A DNA stretch of 64,000 bases from Pseudomonas protegens (GTDB lineage Bacteria > Pseudomonadota > Gammaproteobacteria > Pseudomonadales > Pseudomonadaceae): the NCBI RefSeq assembly GCF_003363755.1, contig NZ_CP031396.1:6480501-6544500 (forward strand). The letters are read 5' to 3'. Positions 52,831 through 61,534 of the stretch are shown one piece after another. Both the position numbers and the translations under genes were made by a program. The first letter of the stretch is position 1, and each line of letters opens with the position of its first letter. The notes under the pieces were generated by a model. That model had not been told where the DNA came from. It searched no databases and was given only the letters and a program-made list of their open reading frames with translations.

Positions 52831-53182
52831 GCGTGTTCTCCTGATGGTTGACCGTCGGGTCGTCGTCAGAAGAGTAGAAGGGCGTTAAGCAGGGGGCGGG
52901 TGTCCGTAGCGCTTGATGTCCTGTCAGCTCATCTGACGGGACACAGCGCCCCGGTCACATGAGCGACTGTTTCTTCGATTTAGAGTTGCAAGCCACCCAG
53001 GCTCCGGCCTTGGCCAGCAGGCCAATGGCGCGAGAATCGAGGGTAAGGGCTTGGGACATGGCTGAGGCAGACTCTGAAATCAGGCGCACAGTTTTAAAAG
53101 CCAGCGCGGGGTTTGTCAATCCTCGAACAGGGCTCGGTTGATTGGCCGCTGCCACGCCGGGTCAAGGCGGGTTCTCCCCTGG

Positions 53183-53902
53183 TCACAAAGTCTTGACGGC
53201 GCGGCCGATGAACTGCACGGGGCCGGTAGGCCTGCCCACCGCCGAGCCTTGGCGATCTTCCAGGGTCAGCTCGAACAATTGATTGGTTTGCAGGGGTGGC
53301 AGGTGATCAAGCGGCACACGCAACGGCTGGCCGGGCTTGACCAGCCCAAGAGACACCGGGCCCTTCCAGTCGTCGGCCTTGGTCCAGAACTCCAGGGCCT
53401 TGTCCGCCGGAACCTCGATGCTGCCCAGTGGAATCAACTGCAACTCCCGGGTGTCATTGGCTTGCACCACCCAGCCGGGTGATTTGTCCTGAGGGGCTAC
53501 CAGCACCACCAGGTAACTGGGAGGGGCATCGGGGCGCAGCATCAGCAGGCTGGCCAACAGGACACTGGCGGCCAGGCCGGCAGCGGCCAATCCGCGCCAC
53601 AGCGCCAGAGGGTTGAAGCGCCTGGCGCTATTTACGGCCGAGACCGGCTCCGGTTCAGCCAGTTGCTCCAGGCTGCGTTCTATACGCCGCCAAAGCCAGG
53701 GCGACGGCGTGACGGGATCGGCCAAAGCGGTGAGGGGATGCAGGCGCTGTTCCCAGCTTTGCACGGCGCTGCGCAGGGCGGGGTCATGGGGCAGGCGCTG
53801 TTCGAGCAGGCGCCGTTGTTCGGCGTCCAGGGTGCCCAGGACATATTCACTGGCCAGGGCCTGGAGCGTGGGATCGCTGTCGTCCCGTGGACCGATATTC
53901 AT
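53183..53902 (-). CDS. Anti-sigma factor, RskA-like
   Basis: A 239-residue single-pass membrane protein. The N-terminal anti-sigma region (LASEYVLGTLDAEQRRLLEQRL, about 15-36) lacks a zinc-binding His/Cys motif. A membrane segment lies at about 104-122, followed by a periplasmic RskA-type domain with EFWTKADDWKGPVSLGL. The ATG overlaps the sigma gene's stop. It sequesters the sigma factor until an envelope signal is received. Confidence 0.9.
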   Translation of the reverse strand: MNIGPRDDSDPTLQALASEYVLGTLDAEQRRLLEQRLPHDPALRSAVQSWEQRLHPLTALADPVTPSPWLWRRIERSLEQLAEPEPVSAVNSARRFNPLALWRGLAAAGLAASVLLASLLMLRPDAPPSYLVVLVAPQDKSPGWVVQANDTRELQLIPLGSIEVPADKALEFWTKADDWKGPVSLGLVKPGQPLRVPLDHLPPLQTNQLFELTLEDRQGSAVGRPTGPVQFIGRAVKTL

Positions 53903-54462
53903 CCCAGGCACTCCCGTAAGGCACTGAGACTGCGCTTGATCCAGGCTTTGACCGTCCCCAGCGGGGTGGTCATTCTGGCGGCAATCTCCATGTGTGAATA
54001 GCCGTCCAGATAGGCCAGCAGGAGACACTCGCGGCGCTGTGAGGGCAGTTGCCCCAGGCAATGCTGGAGACGTCCGGCATCAGCCAGAGCGGTGACCGCC
54101 TCTGTGTTCATGGCCAGCCCGTCAAGGGTGTCCAGGTGGTCTGCATAAGGTTCTTCAATAGGCACCTCACGGCCATGGCGGCGCAGGAAATTCAGCGCCA
54201 GATGCCGGGTGATGCTGAACATCCAGCCGCGGGCACTGCCTCGTTCCGGGTCGAAACTGCTTGCGCCTTGCCAGATTCGGATAAAGGCGTCGTGCAGGAT
54301 GTCTTCGGCCAGGGCCGTGTCGCGTACCAGGCGGTTGGCGACGCCGAGCAAGCGCGGCCCTTCCTCGTGATAAAGGGCTTCCAGAGCCTGGCGCTCACCT
54401 CGGGCACAAGCGGCGATGCAGCCTGCGTGGTCAAACAGGGGTTCGGGTAGAGACAAGGGCAT
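53899..54462 (-). CDS. ECF RNA polymerase sigma factor
   Basis: A 187-residue ECF sigma. Region 2 has AEDILHDAFIRIWQGASSFDPERGSARGW-type residues and TRHLALNFLRR; region 4 has LPSQRRECLLLAYLDGYSHMEIA. It is coupled to the anti-sigma gene by ATGA and preceded by a DUF3455 gene in the same direction, which may be a target or part of the same unit. Its stimulus cannot be read here. Confidence 0.92.
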   Translation of the reverse strand: MPLSLPEPLFDHAGCIAACARGERQALEALYHEEGPRLLGVANRLVRDTALAEDILHDAFIRIWQGASSFDPERGSARGWMFSITRHLALNFLRRHGREVPIEEPYADHLDTLDGLAMNTEAVTALADAGRLQHCLGQLPSQRRECLLLAYLDGYSHMEIAARMTTPLGTVKAWIKRSLSALRECLG

Positions 54463-54563
54463 TTACCTGCGACAGATGACAGCCACCGCCACCCAAGCGG
54501 TGCAGTGGCTGTCAGCAGCGTAGACCAGTTGCCTATGCCTGGCCTTGCATCTTGGGCGGCGAA

Positions 54564-55103
54564 TCAGCGGGCCGCCCAGAAGATGTAGTCCGCCTGGTAC
54601 TTCACTGTTTCACGGGTGCCCTTGTTAGCGGCGGTGCACGCGCTGCTGGGGGCCACGCCACCCTTGAGGGCCACTCGCTGAATGTAACTGACGCCGCTCA
54701 TCAGCCCCTTGCCTTCGGCCGGATTGGCCTTGACCAGTTGATAGGGCAGGTTGCCGGCGCTGGACGGCGCCACGGCGACCTGGGTCCCGGTGATCTTCGA
54801 ACCGTCCTTGGCCTGCCAGGTGGCTGGTGGGCCGAAGTAGTCACCCAGCACTTTGCCGCTGCGATCGCTGAGCACCGCCTTGGGGCCGACGAAGACCCAT
54901 TCGGTCTCGCCCGGTGCATTGGCCTTGTCCCGGCACTCGTAGGTGATTTCACCGGTGCCCACGGTTTCCAGGGCAACTTTGTGGCCCTCCGGCACCTTGA
55001 TGCTGTCGGGCAATGCGCTCTGCGCCTGGGCCACAGGCAGGGCGCCCAGGCAGGCGATGGTCAAGGTTGCGCTGAGGCAGAGAAGACGTTGTTTGGCGTG
55101 CAT
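54564..55103 (-). CDS. DUF3455 secreted protein
   Basis: A 179-residue protein with a signal peptide (QRLLCLSATLTIACLGALPVAQA). The body (VPEGHKVALETVGTGEITYEC, GPKAVLSDRSGKVLGDYFGP) fits DUF3455, of unknown function and often near ECF sigma genes. The start follows TGGAGAG. It lies 101 bp before the sigma gene on the same strand and may be controlled by it. Confidence 0.8.
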   Translation of the reverse strand: MHAKQRLLCLSATLTIACLGALPVAQAQSALPDSIKVPEGHKVALETVGTGEITYECRDKANAPGETEWVFVGPKAVLSDRSGKVLGDYFGPPATWQAKDGSKITGTQVAVAPSSAGNLPYQLVKANPAEGKGLMSGVSYIQRVALKGGVAPSSACTAANKGTRETVKYQADYIFWAAR

Positions 55104-55216
55104 GGTGGCTCTCCATTGGGGATCGGTTCGGCAGTTTTCAGGACTGCTATGGGTACTACCCCTGAGCGACGTATCTGGATGCAGCGCCGAGAAAAAATAG
55201 TCAGCGCAGCGGCATA

Positions 55217-55762
55217 TCATCCGCTGCGGGTCATCCGGTGATCCTGGGCGTTGAGCCGGTACAGCAGGCTCGGTGGCTGCCCGGGAAAGTCCTCCAGCTC
55301 GCCGTCCAGCGTCATCCCCAGGCGTTCCAGGGCCCGCCTGGACGGCAGGTTGTCGGGCCGCACCAAGCCGGTGACCCGGGGCGCCAGCAGTTCGCCGAAG
55401 GCCAGTTGCAGGGCCGCCTGGGCCATCTCGTTGGCGAAACCCTGGCCCCAGGCTTGGGGGGTGAAGCGAAAGTACAGGTTCAGCCCGGCCTCCTGCCCGA
55501 AGTGCGCCCGCATGAGCCCGCCAAAACCGATGATCTGTTGCGGAGCGTCCAGCCGGGCGATGGCCCAGTAGCCAAAGCCGTACTGCTGCCAATGGGCAAT
55601 CCAGCTGTGCAGCCGGTCGCTGGTGGCTTCGGCGCTGTCGGGGCCGCTGGGGTTGAAGCGGTGGGTCTGCGGGTCGCCGTGGATGGCGCAGGCCTGCGGC
55701 AGGTCGGCCAGGGTCGGCGGGCGTAACAGCAGGCGTGTGGTGCGGGTGGTGGACGACAACAT
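55217..55762 (-). CDS. GNAT acetyltransferase, RimJ/RimL type
   Basis: A 181-residue acetyltransferase. The start TTRLLLRPPTLADLP and the acetyl-CoA region APQAWGQGFANEMAQAAL-like (TPQAWGQGFANEM) followed by VRPDNLPSRRALERLGM define the RimJ/RimL family, which acetylates N-termini or small amines. The target is unknown. The start at 55762 was chosen by family length. Confidence 0.85.
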   Translation of the reverse strand: MLSSTTRTTRLLLRPPTLADLPQACAIHGDPQTHRFNPSGPDSAEATSDRLHSWIAHWQQYGFGYWAIARLDAPQQIIGFGGLMRAHFGQEAGLNLYFRFTPQAWGQGFANEMAQAALQLAFGELLAPRVTGLVRPDNLPSRRALERLGMTLDGELEDFPGQPPSLLYRLNAQDHRMTRSG

Positions 55763-55946
55763 GGGCGAGGCTCTTTGCTTCAGATGAGATGGAGCGCCGG
55801 GTGGCAGGTGGTGGTCAGGCCTGTGCGGGTGGTCCCGGAGAAGGTAGGTGATCGCCCCGGACTTTGCCATTGTCGTCAGGGCGCGCTGGTTGAAGCCGCG
55901 AGCAGGGCCCAGCCTGCGCAACGAACCGCTTGCCGCCGCTGCTGCG

Positions 55947-56420
55947 TCAGTCTGGCCAACGGTACAGGCTGGCGGGATAGCCCTGGGCGATGATCGGTGT
56001 CGGGGTTTGCCCCGGCAGCATGGCCTGCCAGAAATCCCGGGCGGGCAGGTTGGCGCTGAAGTGCATCACCTGCCAGGGCCCCTTGTAGTGCTCGAACAGT
56101 TGTTGCGTCACCTGCCGGCCGACGCCCAGGCGGCGCAGCCGTCGGGCGATGAACAGGTAGCCGAGGTTGTACCGCGCATCGCTGTCGCAGCGTTGCTGGT
56201 CGACGACGGCAAAGCCGGTCAGCTCCCCCGCCACCAGGATCAGCCAGGGATGGGTGGCCGGGTGGCGCCAGTAATCGTCCAGGGCCTGGATGGCGTACAG
56301 CCCCTGGGCTGCGAATTTGAGTGGCAGCCACTGACTGAGCTCATAGAGATAGAACTGCATGAGGTTTTCCAGGCAGGGCCAGTCGTCGCGAGCGGCCGGG
56401 CGCAGTTCAAGATGGTCCAT
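55947..56420 (-). CDS. GNAT-family acetyltransferase
   Basis: A 157-residue protein with the GNAT core LGYLFIARRLRRLGVGRQVTQQLFEHYKG. A TTG just before the ATG is less likely as start; GGAG lies upstream. The N-terminal FYLYELSQW pattern is seen in small-molecule acetyltransferases. Substrate unknown. It is 184 bp upstream of the other acetyltransferase on the same strand. Confidence 0.75.
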   Translation of the reverse strand: MDHLELRPAARDDWPCLENLMQFYLYELSQWLPLKFAAQGLYAIQALDDYWRHPATHPWLILVAGELTGFAVVDQQRCDSDARYNLGYLFIARRLRRLGVGRQVTQQLFEHYKGPWQVMHFSANLPARDFWQAMLPGQTPTPIIAQGYPASLYRWPD

Positions 56421-56886
56421 CAAGGGCGACTCCAGCCCCGATCGGTCCGAGGCACAACGGGTGGTGGTTAAAAATGGGGGGGGTTAAAGGGAATCTGCCA
56501 CTGATCAATGCGCGCGGGAAGGCTTTGACGAGTTTGTTTTCCATGTGCGGAAGATGGAGTTTGCAGCGGCGCTGAGTATTTTGGAAATAATGCTTCTCAA
56601 TAATTAGAAAGCTAGCTTCCTATGTTTAGGCGAATATTGATGTAAGTCATAAAAGTCTTTAATTCGGCTCGTTCAAGTGGGATTGCTTGATGAAGTTTTC
56701 ACACCCTGATTAAGGCTCGAATCTAGACTTAAGTCGACTGGATCGATAGTGGCCATTTGCAATAATTGACTTGGCTCTGGAAAGTTCTGCGGGTAAGCAG
56801 AGGATGTCTTCAGGTCATCGCAGGATGCGGAAGTTGTTGTTTGATAGTGAATAGCAATTGAATACTTTCCTGCGAGGCATTTCAGA
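56421..56886. other. Gene-free AT-richer gap upstream of aer
   Basis: No gene was found in these 466 bases. GC falls in the middle; gaaagctagcttcc (near 56608) is a near-perfect palindrome. The right half presumably holds the aer promoter, but no flagellar-sigma consensus was recognised. Confidence 0.45.
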
Positions 56887-58452
56887 ATGAGAAACAATCT
56901 TCCTGTGACCCAGCGCGAGCTGGTGTTTCCCGCCGAACAGCGGCTGATTTCCGCCACCGATGTTCACGGCAAGATCACTTACTGCAATGACGAGTTTGTC
57001 GCGGTCAGCGGTTTCAGCCGCGAAGAACTGATCGGCAGCCCGCACAATATCGTGCGCCATCCGGACATGCCCGAAGCGGTGTTCGCGCACATGTGGTCCT
57101 ACCTCAAGGACGGCAAGAGCTGGATGGGCATCGTCAAGAACCGCAGCAGCAACGGTGACCACTACTGGGTCAACGCCTACGTCACGCCGATCTTCAGCAA
57201 GGGCGTGATCGCCGGCTACGAGTCGGTGCGGGTCAAGCCCGAGCGCGAACAGGTGGAACGCGCCGGCGCACTGTATCAACGCATGCGTAGCGACAACCTG
57301 GCCTTGCCCTGGAGCTACCGGGTGGCCAGGGTTTGCGGCTTTGCCTTGCCGCCGCTGCTGGCCCTCGCGGCTACGGCCGGGGCCTATTGGCTGGGTGGCC
57401 CCTGGGCGGCACTGGGGGCGGCAGTTCCCGGTTATTTCGCGGTACAGGGGTATGCCTTCTATCGCGCGCGGCAGATGTTGCAACGCATCAGCTCGGTGTC
57501 CCTGGGCAGTTTCGACAGCGAGCTGATCGCCCGTACCTACACCGACGAACACGGCCCGGTGGCCCAGTTGCAGATGATCCTGATCAGCGAATCGGCGAAA
57601 ATCCGCACCGCCCTCAGCCGGCTTGGCGACTACGCCAACCAGGCGGCGTCCCTGGCGTCCACCAGCCAGAGTCTGTCCAAGCAGGCGGAAACCGCCCTGG
57701 GCAAGCAGCGCGACGAAGCGGACATGGCGGCCACCGCGATGAACCAGATGGCCTCGTCGATTTCCGAGGTGTCGGTGCATATCCACGACACCGCCTCGGC
57801 CGCCGATCAGGTCAACAACCTGACCCAGGTGGGCTCCGAGGAAGCCCAGAAAACCCGGGTGGTGATCGAGAAGCTGGCGGACACCGTGGACGCGGTCAGC
57901 CAGTCCGTGGAGGGCCTGGCCGCGGAAACCCAGTCGATCCAGCAGGCGGCCAACATGATCCGCTCCATTGCCGAGCAGACCAATCTGCTGGCCCTCAACG
58001 CGGCGATCGAGGCCGCCCGGGCCGGTGAGCAGGGCCGCGGTTTCGCGGTGGTGGCCGACGAGGTCCGGGCCCTGGCCTCCAAGACCCAGGAGTCGACCCA
58101 GAGCATCCAGCGCATCATCGTCACCCTGCAGGAAGTGGCCACCCAGGCGGTGGAAGTGGCGCGCCAGGGCAGTGTCGAAGCGCGTTCCGGCGTAGCCCAG
58201 GTGATCAGCACCCAGGAAGCCCTGAATGGCATCAACTCGGCGGTGGAACGCATTCACCAGATGAGTCAGCAAATGGCCGCCGCCTCGGAGCAGCAGGCCC
58301 ATGTCGCTGAGGAAATCTCCGAGCAGATCACCAAGATTGCCCGGGTTTCGGATCAGAACGCCGAGATTGCCGTGCATTCGTCCACCGTGGGCGGCGATCT
58401 GGAGTCCACCGCTCACGAACTGAACGCCTTGGTGACCCGTTTCAATAGTTGA
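56887..58452 (+). CDS. aer: Aer-type energy taxis receptor (PAS-MCP)
   Basis: A 521-residue chemoreceptor. An N-terminal PAS domain (about 10-120, GKITYCNDEFVAVSGFSREEL, HNIVRHPDMP) binds FAD in Aer. A hydrophobic anchor near 150-195 lacks a periplasmic domain. The signalling hairpin IAEQTNLLALNAAIEAARAG and GRGFAVVADEVRALA lies near 365-400. It senses redox state and directs motility through CheA/CheW. The next gene, cheV, follows after 69 bp. Confidence 0.92.
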   Translation: MRNNLPVTQRELVFPAEQRLISATDVHGKITYCNDEFVAVSGFSREELIGSPHNIVRHPDMPEAVFAHMWSYLKDGKSWMGIVKNRSSNGDHYWVNAYVTPIFSKGVIAGYESVRVKPEREQVERAGALYQRMRSDNLALPWSYRVARVCGFALPPLLALAATAGAYWLGGPWAALGAAVPGYFAVQGYAFYRARQMLQRISSVSLGSFDSELIARTYTDEHGPVAQLQMILISESAKIRTALSRLGDYANQAASLASTSQSLSKQAETALGKQRDEADMAATAMNQMASSISEVSVHIHDTASAADQVNNLTQVGSEEAQKTRVVIEKLADTVDAVSQSVEGLAAETQSIQQAANMIRSIAEQTNLLALNAAIEAARAGEQGRGFAVVADEVRALASKTQESTQSIQRIIVTLQEVATQAVEVARQGSVEARSGVAQVISTQEALNGINSAVERIHQMSQQMAAASEQQAHVAEEISEQITKIARVSDQNAEIAVHSSTVGGDLESTAHELNALVTRFNS

Positions 58453-58521
58453 ACGGCAATGGCCGTCAGCAACTTTCATTTAATCGCCGATTGATCAACT
58501 AGATCAGGGCAGGGGGCTCGT

Positions 58522-59454
58522 ATGTCCAGTGTGATGGAAACGGTGAATAGCCGTACTCAGTTGGCCGGGCAGAATCGTCTGGAACTATTGTTGTTTCGAT
58601 TTAATGAGTCACAGTTGTACGGCATCAACGTCTTTAAAGTCAGAGAAGTTCTCAAGTGCCCCAAGTTGAATGTACTGCCCATGTCACATTCGGTGGTGTG
58701 TGGCGTGGCCAATGTTCGCGGTGTATCCATTCCGATACTTGACCTGGCACTGGCCACCGGTTTGCCCGGAGTCGAGGATATCGACAACGCTTACGTGATC
58801 ATTACCGAGTACAACAACAAGACCCAGGGTTTCCTGGTCAGTGCGGTGGAGCACATCGTCAACCTGAACTGGGAGGAAATTCACCCGCCACCCAAAGGCA
58901 GCGGCCTGGACAACTACCTGACGGCGGTGACCCGGGTTGGCGAGCGCATGGTGGAGATCATCGACGTGGAGAAGGTCCTGGCCGAGGTGTCGCCGGTCTG
59001 CGAGGACATCTCCCAGGGGGTGATCACGGCGCAGACCCAGGTCGCTGCGGCCCATTGGCGGGTGCTGACGGTGGACGACTCGGCGGTGGCACGCAAGCAG
59101 GTGACCCGCTGCCTGGAGAGCGTCGGGGTGCAAGTGGTGTCGTTGAAGGACGGCCGCGAGGCGCTGGAGTACCTGCAGGCCCTGCTCGACGCGGGCAAGC
59201 GCCCGGACGAGGAGTTCCTGATGATGATCTCCGATATCGAAATGCCGGAAATGGACGGCTACACCCTCACCGCCGAGGTGCGCAACGACCCGCGCATGAG
59301 GCAACTCTATATCGTGCTCCATACCTCGCTGTCCGGGGCCTTCAACCAGGCCATGGTGAAGAAGGTCGGTGCCGATGATTTTCTCGCCAAGTTCCGCCCC
59401 GACGATCTGGCCGGGCGGGTGGTGGACCGGATCGCCAGCCTGACGCCGGCGTGA
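58522..59454 (+). CDS. cheV: Chemotaxis coupling protein CheV (CheW-REC)
   Basis: A 310-residue protein. The CheW-like domain (about 15-165) has FRFNESQLYGINVFKVREVL and VRGVSIPILDL. The receiver (about 178-305) has Asp238 in MISDIEMPEMDGYTL and VLTVDDSAVARKQV. CheV couples receptors to CheA and adapts by phosphorylation. Downstream of aer, it probably serves that receptor among others. Confidence 0.93.
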   Translation: MSSVMETVNSRTQLAGQNRLELLLFRFNESQLYGINVFKVREVLKCPKLNVLPMSHSVVCGVANVRGVSIPILDLALATGLPGVEDIDNAYVIITEYNNKTQGFLVSAVEHIVNLNWEEIHPPPKGSGLDNYLTAVTRVGERMVEIIDVEKVLAEVSPVCEDISQGVITAQTQVAAAHWRVLTVDDSAVARKQVTRCLESVGVQVVSLKDGREALEYLQALLDAGKRPDEEFLMMISDIEMPEMDGYTLTAEVRNDPRMRQLYIVLHTSLSGAFNQAMVKKVGADDFLAKFRPDDLAGRVVDRIASLTPA

Positions 59455-59515
59455 GCCGGCCCCCCGGGGCAGTGAGGCAGTGCCCGGGATTGATTTCATG
59501 ATGGGAGTGAGCGCC

Positions 59516-59845
59516 ATGCAAATGTCTGAACTCGACTATCAGCAAGCCTTGCTGCGTTACCTCGCCGAACGTCCGGAACTCGCGGCCCAGCTGGGGCTTG
59601 GGCCATCCTCGGGGCGCCCCTGGCAACCCGGGGACTTGAGCGAGTTGCAGATCCAGCACGCCAGTCGGCTGTTTGACGAAGAAGCCCGCTTGCGCGGCAT
59701 GGGCAACTGGGAGCTGGCGCTGTCGTTCATTGCCCGCACGCCCCAGGAACTGAAGCGGATGACCCTCGAGGCACATCGGGAAATCGCCGAGATGGTGGAC
59801 ATGGAGTGGGACCAGTATTGCCAGCTCAATCACTTGCACTGCTAG
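59516..59845 (+). CDS. Small helical hypothetical protein after cheV
   Basis: A 109-residue protein. The start at 59516 has GGGAGTGAG upstream. It is helix-rich and acidic (YQQALLRYLAERPELAAQL, NWELALSFIARTPQELKRM) with no signal or membrane segment. It lies 61 bp after cheV and may be co-transcribed. No family or function was recognised. Confidence 0.6.
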   Translation: MQMSELDYQQALLRYLAERPELAAQLGLGPSSGRPWQPGDLSELQIQHASRLFDEEARLRGMGNWELALSFIARTPQELKRMTLEAHREIAEMVDMEWDQYCQLNHLHC

Positions 59846-59893
59846 AGGCCGACGAGGGCAGTTTTCTTCAATACGCTGCGATCCTGGCTCCCT

Positions 59894-59924
59894 AATCTGG
59901 GCGGCGGTCAATCCGACCCAGATT
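59894..59924 (+). promoter_or_regulatory. Inverted repeat directly before the lysE-family gene
   Basis: aatctggg (59894-59901) and cccagatt (59917-59924) form an eight-base perfect inverted repeat ending just before the GGAG ribosome site at 59925-59928. It could be an operator for a regulator such as the adjacent AraC protein, or an RNA hairpin. Confidence 0.45.
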
Positions 59925-59937
59925 GGAGAAACAAGAC

Positions 59938-60522
59938 ATGAGCCTGGTGTTTTCCATGGCGGCCTTTGCCCTGGCCGCTTCCATCACCCCGGGGCCGGTA
60001 AACATCGTCGCCCTCAGCAGCGGCGCGCGTTTTGGCTTGCGCAGCAGCATGCGCCATGTGACCGGAGCCACCTTGGGCTTCGTCGGGCTGCTGGTGCTGA
60101 TCGGCCTGGGGCTGCACGAACTGCTGCGCCAGTGGCCGATCCTGACCCAGGGCATTCGCCTGTTTGGCGTGGCCTTCCTGCTGTTCATGGCCTGGAAACT
60201 GGCCAGCGACGATGGCCGGCTCGACACCCAGGACCAGGCGCGGGCGCCTTCGGCCTGGTATGGCGCGCTGATGCAGTGGCTCAACCCCAAGGCCTGGCTG
60301 GCCTGTGTGGCCGGCATGGGGGCCTTTGCCGCCGACGGCGAGCTGCGCCAGGTGTGGCTGTTTACCGCGGTGTACCTGGTGATCTGCTACCTGTCGATTG
60401 CCTGCTGGGCCTATGTCGGCAGCTGCCTGCGCCACTACCTGAGTCATCCGCCGGGGGTGCGTCTGTTCAACCGCAGCATGGCGGCGTTGCTGGCTGCCAG
60501 CGCGGCTTATCTGCTGTTCTAG
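59938..60522 (+). CDS. LysE/RhtB-family amino acid exporter
   Basis: A 194-residue membrane protein with about six helices. The signature ASITPGPVNIVALSSGARFG and the central NPKAWLACVAG match LysE/RhtB exporters of amino acids. The start follows TTGGAGAAACAAGAC. Its TAG stop shares the CTAG palindrome with the convergent AraC gene's stop. Confidence 0.92.
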   Translation: MSLVFSMAAFALAASITPGPVNIVALSSGARFGLRSSMRHVTGATLGFVGLLVLIGLGLHELLRQWPILTQGIRLFGVAFLLFMAWKLASDDGRLDTQDQARAPSAWYGALMQWLNPKAWLACVAGMGAFAADGELRQVWLFTAVYLVICYLSIACWAYVGSCLRHYLSHPPGVRLFNRSMAALLAASAAYLLF

Positions 60523-61352
60523 CGCTGGCCGCGGTACTGGCCGGGAGTGGCCGCCAGGTGCTGTTTGAAGGCGCGCTGGAAATGCGCCTGATCGGCAAAG
60601 CCGGCCTCCAGCGCCACCTCGGCGATCGGCGCGCCGCTGCGCAGGCGGGCCTGGGCGAACTGCACCCGCTGGTTCACCAGGTAGGCGTGGGGCGGCATGC
60701 CGAACTGCTGCTTGAAAGCGCGGATCAGGTAGGACGGTGACAGCTGCGCCGCCTGGCACAGGTCGTCCAGGCTCAGGGCCTGGGTGCAATGCCGGCGGAT
60801 GTAGTCGGCGGCTTCCTGCAGTTTGCGGTTGTCGCCCCGGGGCGGCGCCTCGGCGGGGTTCAGGCGCTGCTGCAGGTCGCTGAAAAAGCTCACCACGGCG
60901 CTGTGCTTGAGCAGGGGCTCGGCCTCGGCGGCCACCAGGGTCCGGTACAGCTGCTCCAGCTCGGCGAACAGCTGCGGGTCGCGGCTGTGAGTCTCGCGAA
61001 ACGGCCGAAAGCCCAGCTCGGCGCAAAAGCCCAGGTCGTGCTGCAGGGCGGTCAGCCAGGGCGTGTCGACATACAGCATGCGATAGGACCAGGGCTGATC
61101 GTCGATCGGGTTGCAGGCGTGCACCACCCCCGGGTTCATCAGCACCACGGTGCCGCGGCTGACCCGCCACTGCGAGTGGCCGCTGAGGTAAGTGCTGACA
61201 CCCGCGGTGATGCTGCCGATGGAGAACTGTTGGTGGGCATGGCGGCTGTAGCAGACCTTGCGGCCATCGGCGATGGAGCGGGCTTCGATGAACGGCAGGG
61301 CAGGGTCGCGCCAGAACTGCGGTTCCTGGTCGGCGGTGAGGGCAGGCTTCAT
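60519..61352 (-). CDS. AraC-family transcriptional regulator
   Basis: A 277-residue regulator with an N-terminal cupin-type sensor (HAHQQFSIGSITAGVSTY, LMNPGVVHACNP) and a C-terminal double helix-turn-helix (ALSLDDLCQAAQLSPSYLIRAFK, IAEVALEAGFADQAHFQRAFK). It is convergent with the LysE gene and overlaps its stop by four bases. It may control that exporter. Confidence 0.92.
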   Translation of the reverse strand: MKPALTADQEPQFWRDPALPFIEARSIADGRKVCYSRHAHQQFSIGSITAGVSTYLSGHSQWRVSRGTVVLMNPGVVHACNPIDDQPWSYRMLYVDTPWLTALQHDLGFCAELGFRPFRETHSRDPQLFAELEQLYRTLVAAEAEPLLKHSAVVSFFSDLQQRLNPAEAPPRGDNRKLQEAADYIRRHCTQALSLDDLCQAAQLSPSYLIRAFKQQFGMPPHAYLVNQRVQFAQARLRSGAPIAEVALEAGFADQAHFQRAFKQHLAATPGQYRGQR

Positions 61353-61389
61353 TGAGGTTGTCCGTCTGCGAAAGCTGGCGCGATTGTAT

Positions 61390-61534
61390 AAGGCTTTGTA
61401 CGAAAAGCCTTGATACTCGGTGATGCTGCGTTGAAAACGGTCTCGGAATGCTCATTTACACCCCGTAAACTCCGCTTCCTCGACCGTTTTCGCCTTGCCT
61501 GACCTTCGTCTCAAAACTTTTCGTACAGAGCCTA
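61390..61534 (-). mobile_element. MITE-like element, copy 2
   Basis: About 145 bp, inverted relative to the copy at 28222-28395. The ends aggctttgtacgaaaag and cttttcgtacagagcct are 17-bp inverted repeats with one mismatch. No gene lies within. CTAG is present at the VOC-gene side but not at the other end, so the target duplication, if any, has decayed. Confidence 0.7.

Noticed and set aside
52955..53155. Minus-strand 66-codon frame with an internal 34-codon part (MSQALTLDSRAIG)
   Set aside because: No ribosome site at either start and no family; it could be a remnant, but I cannot support it.
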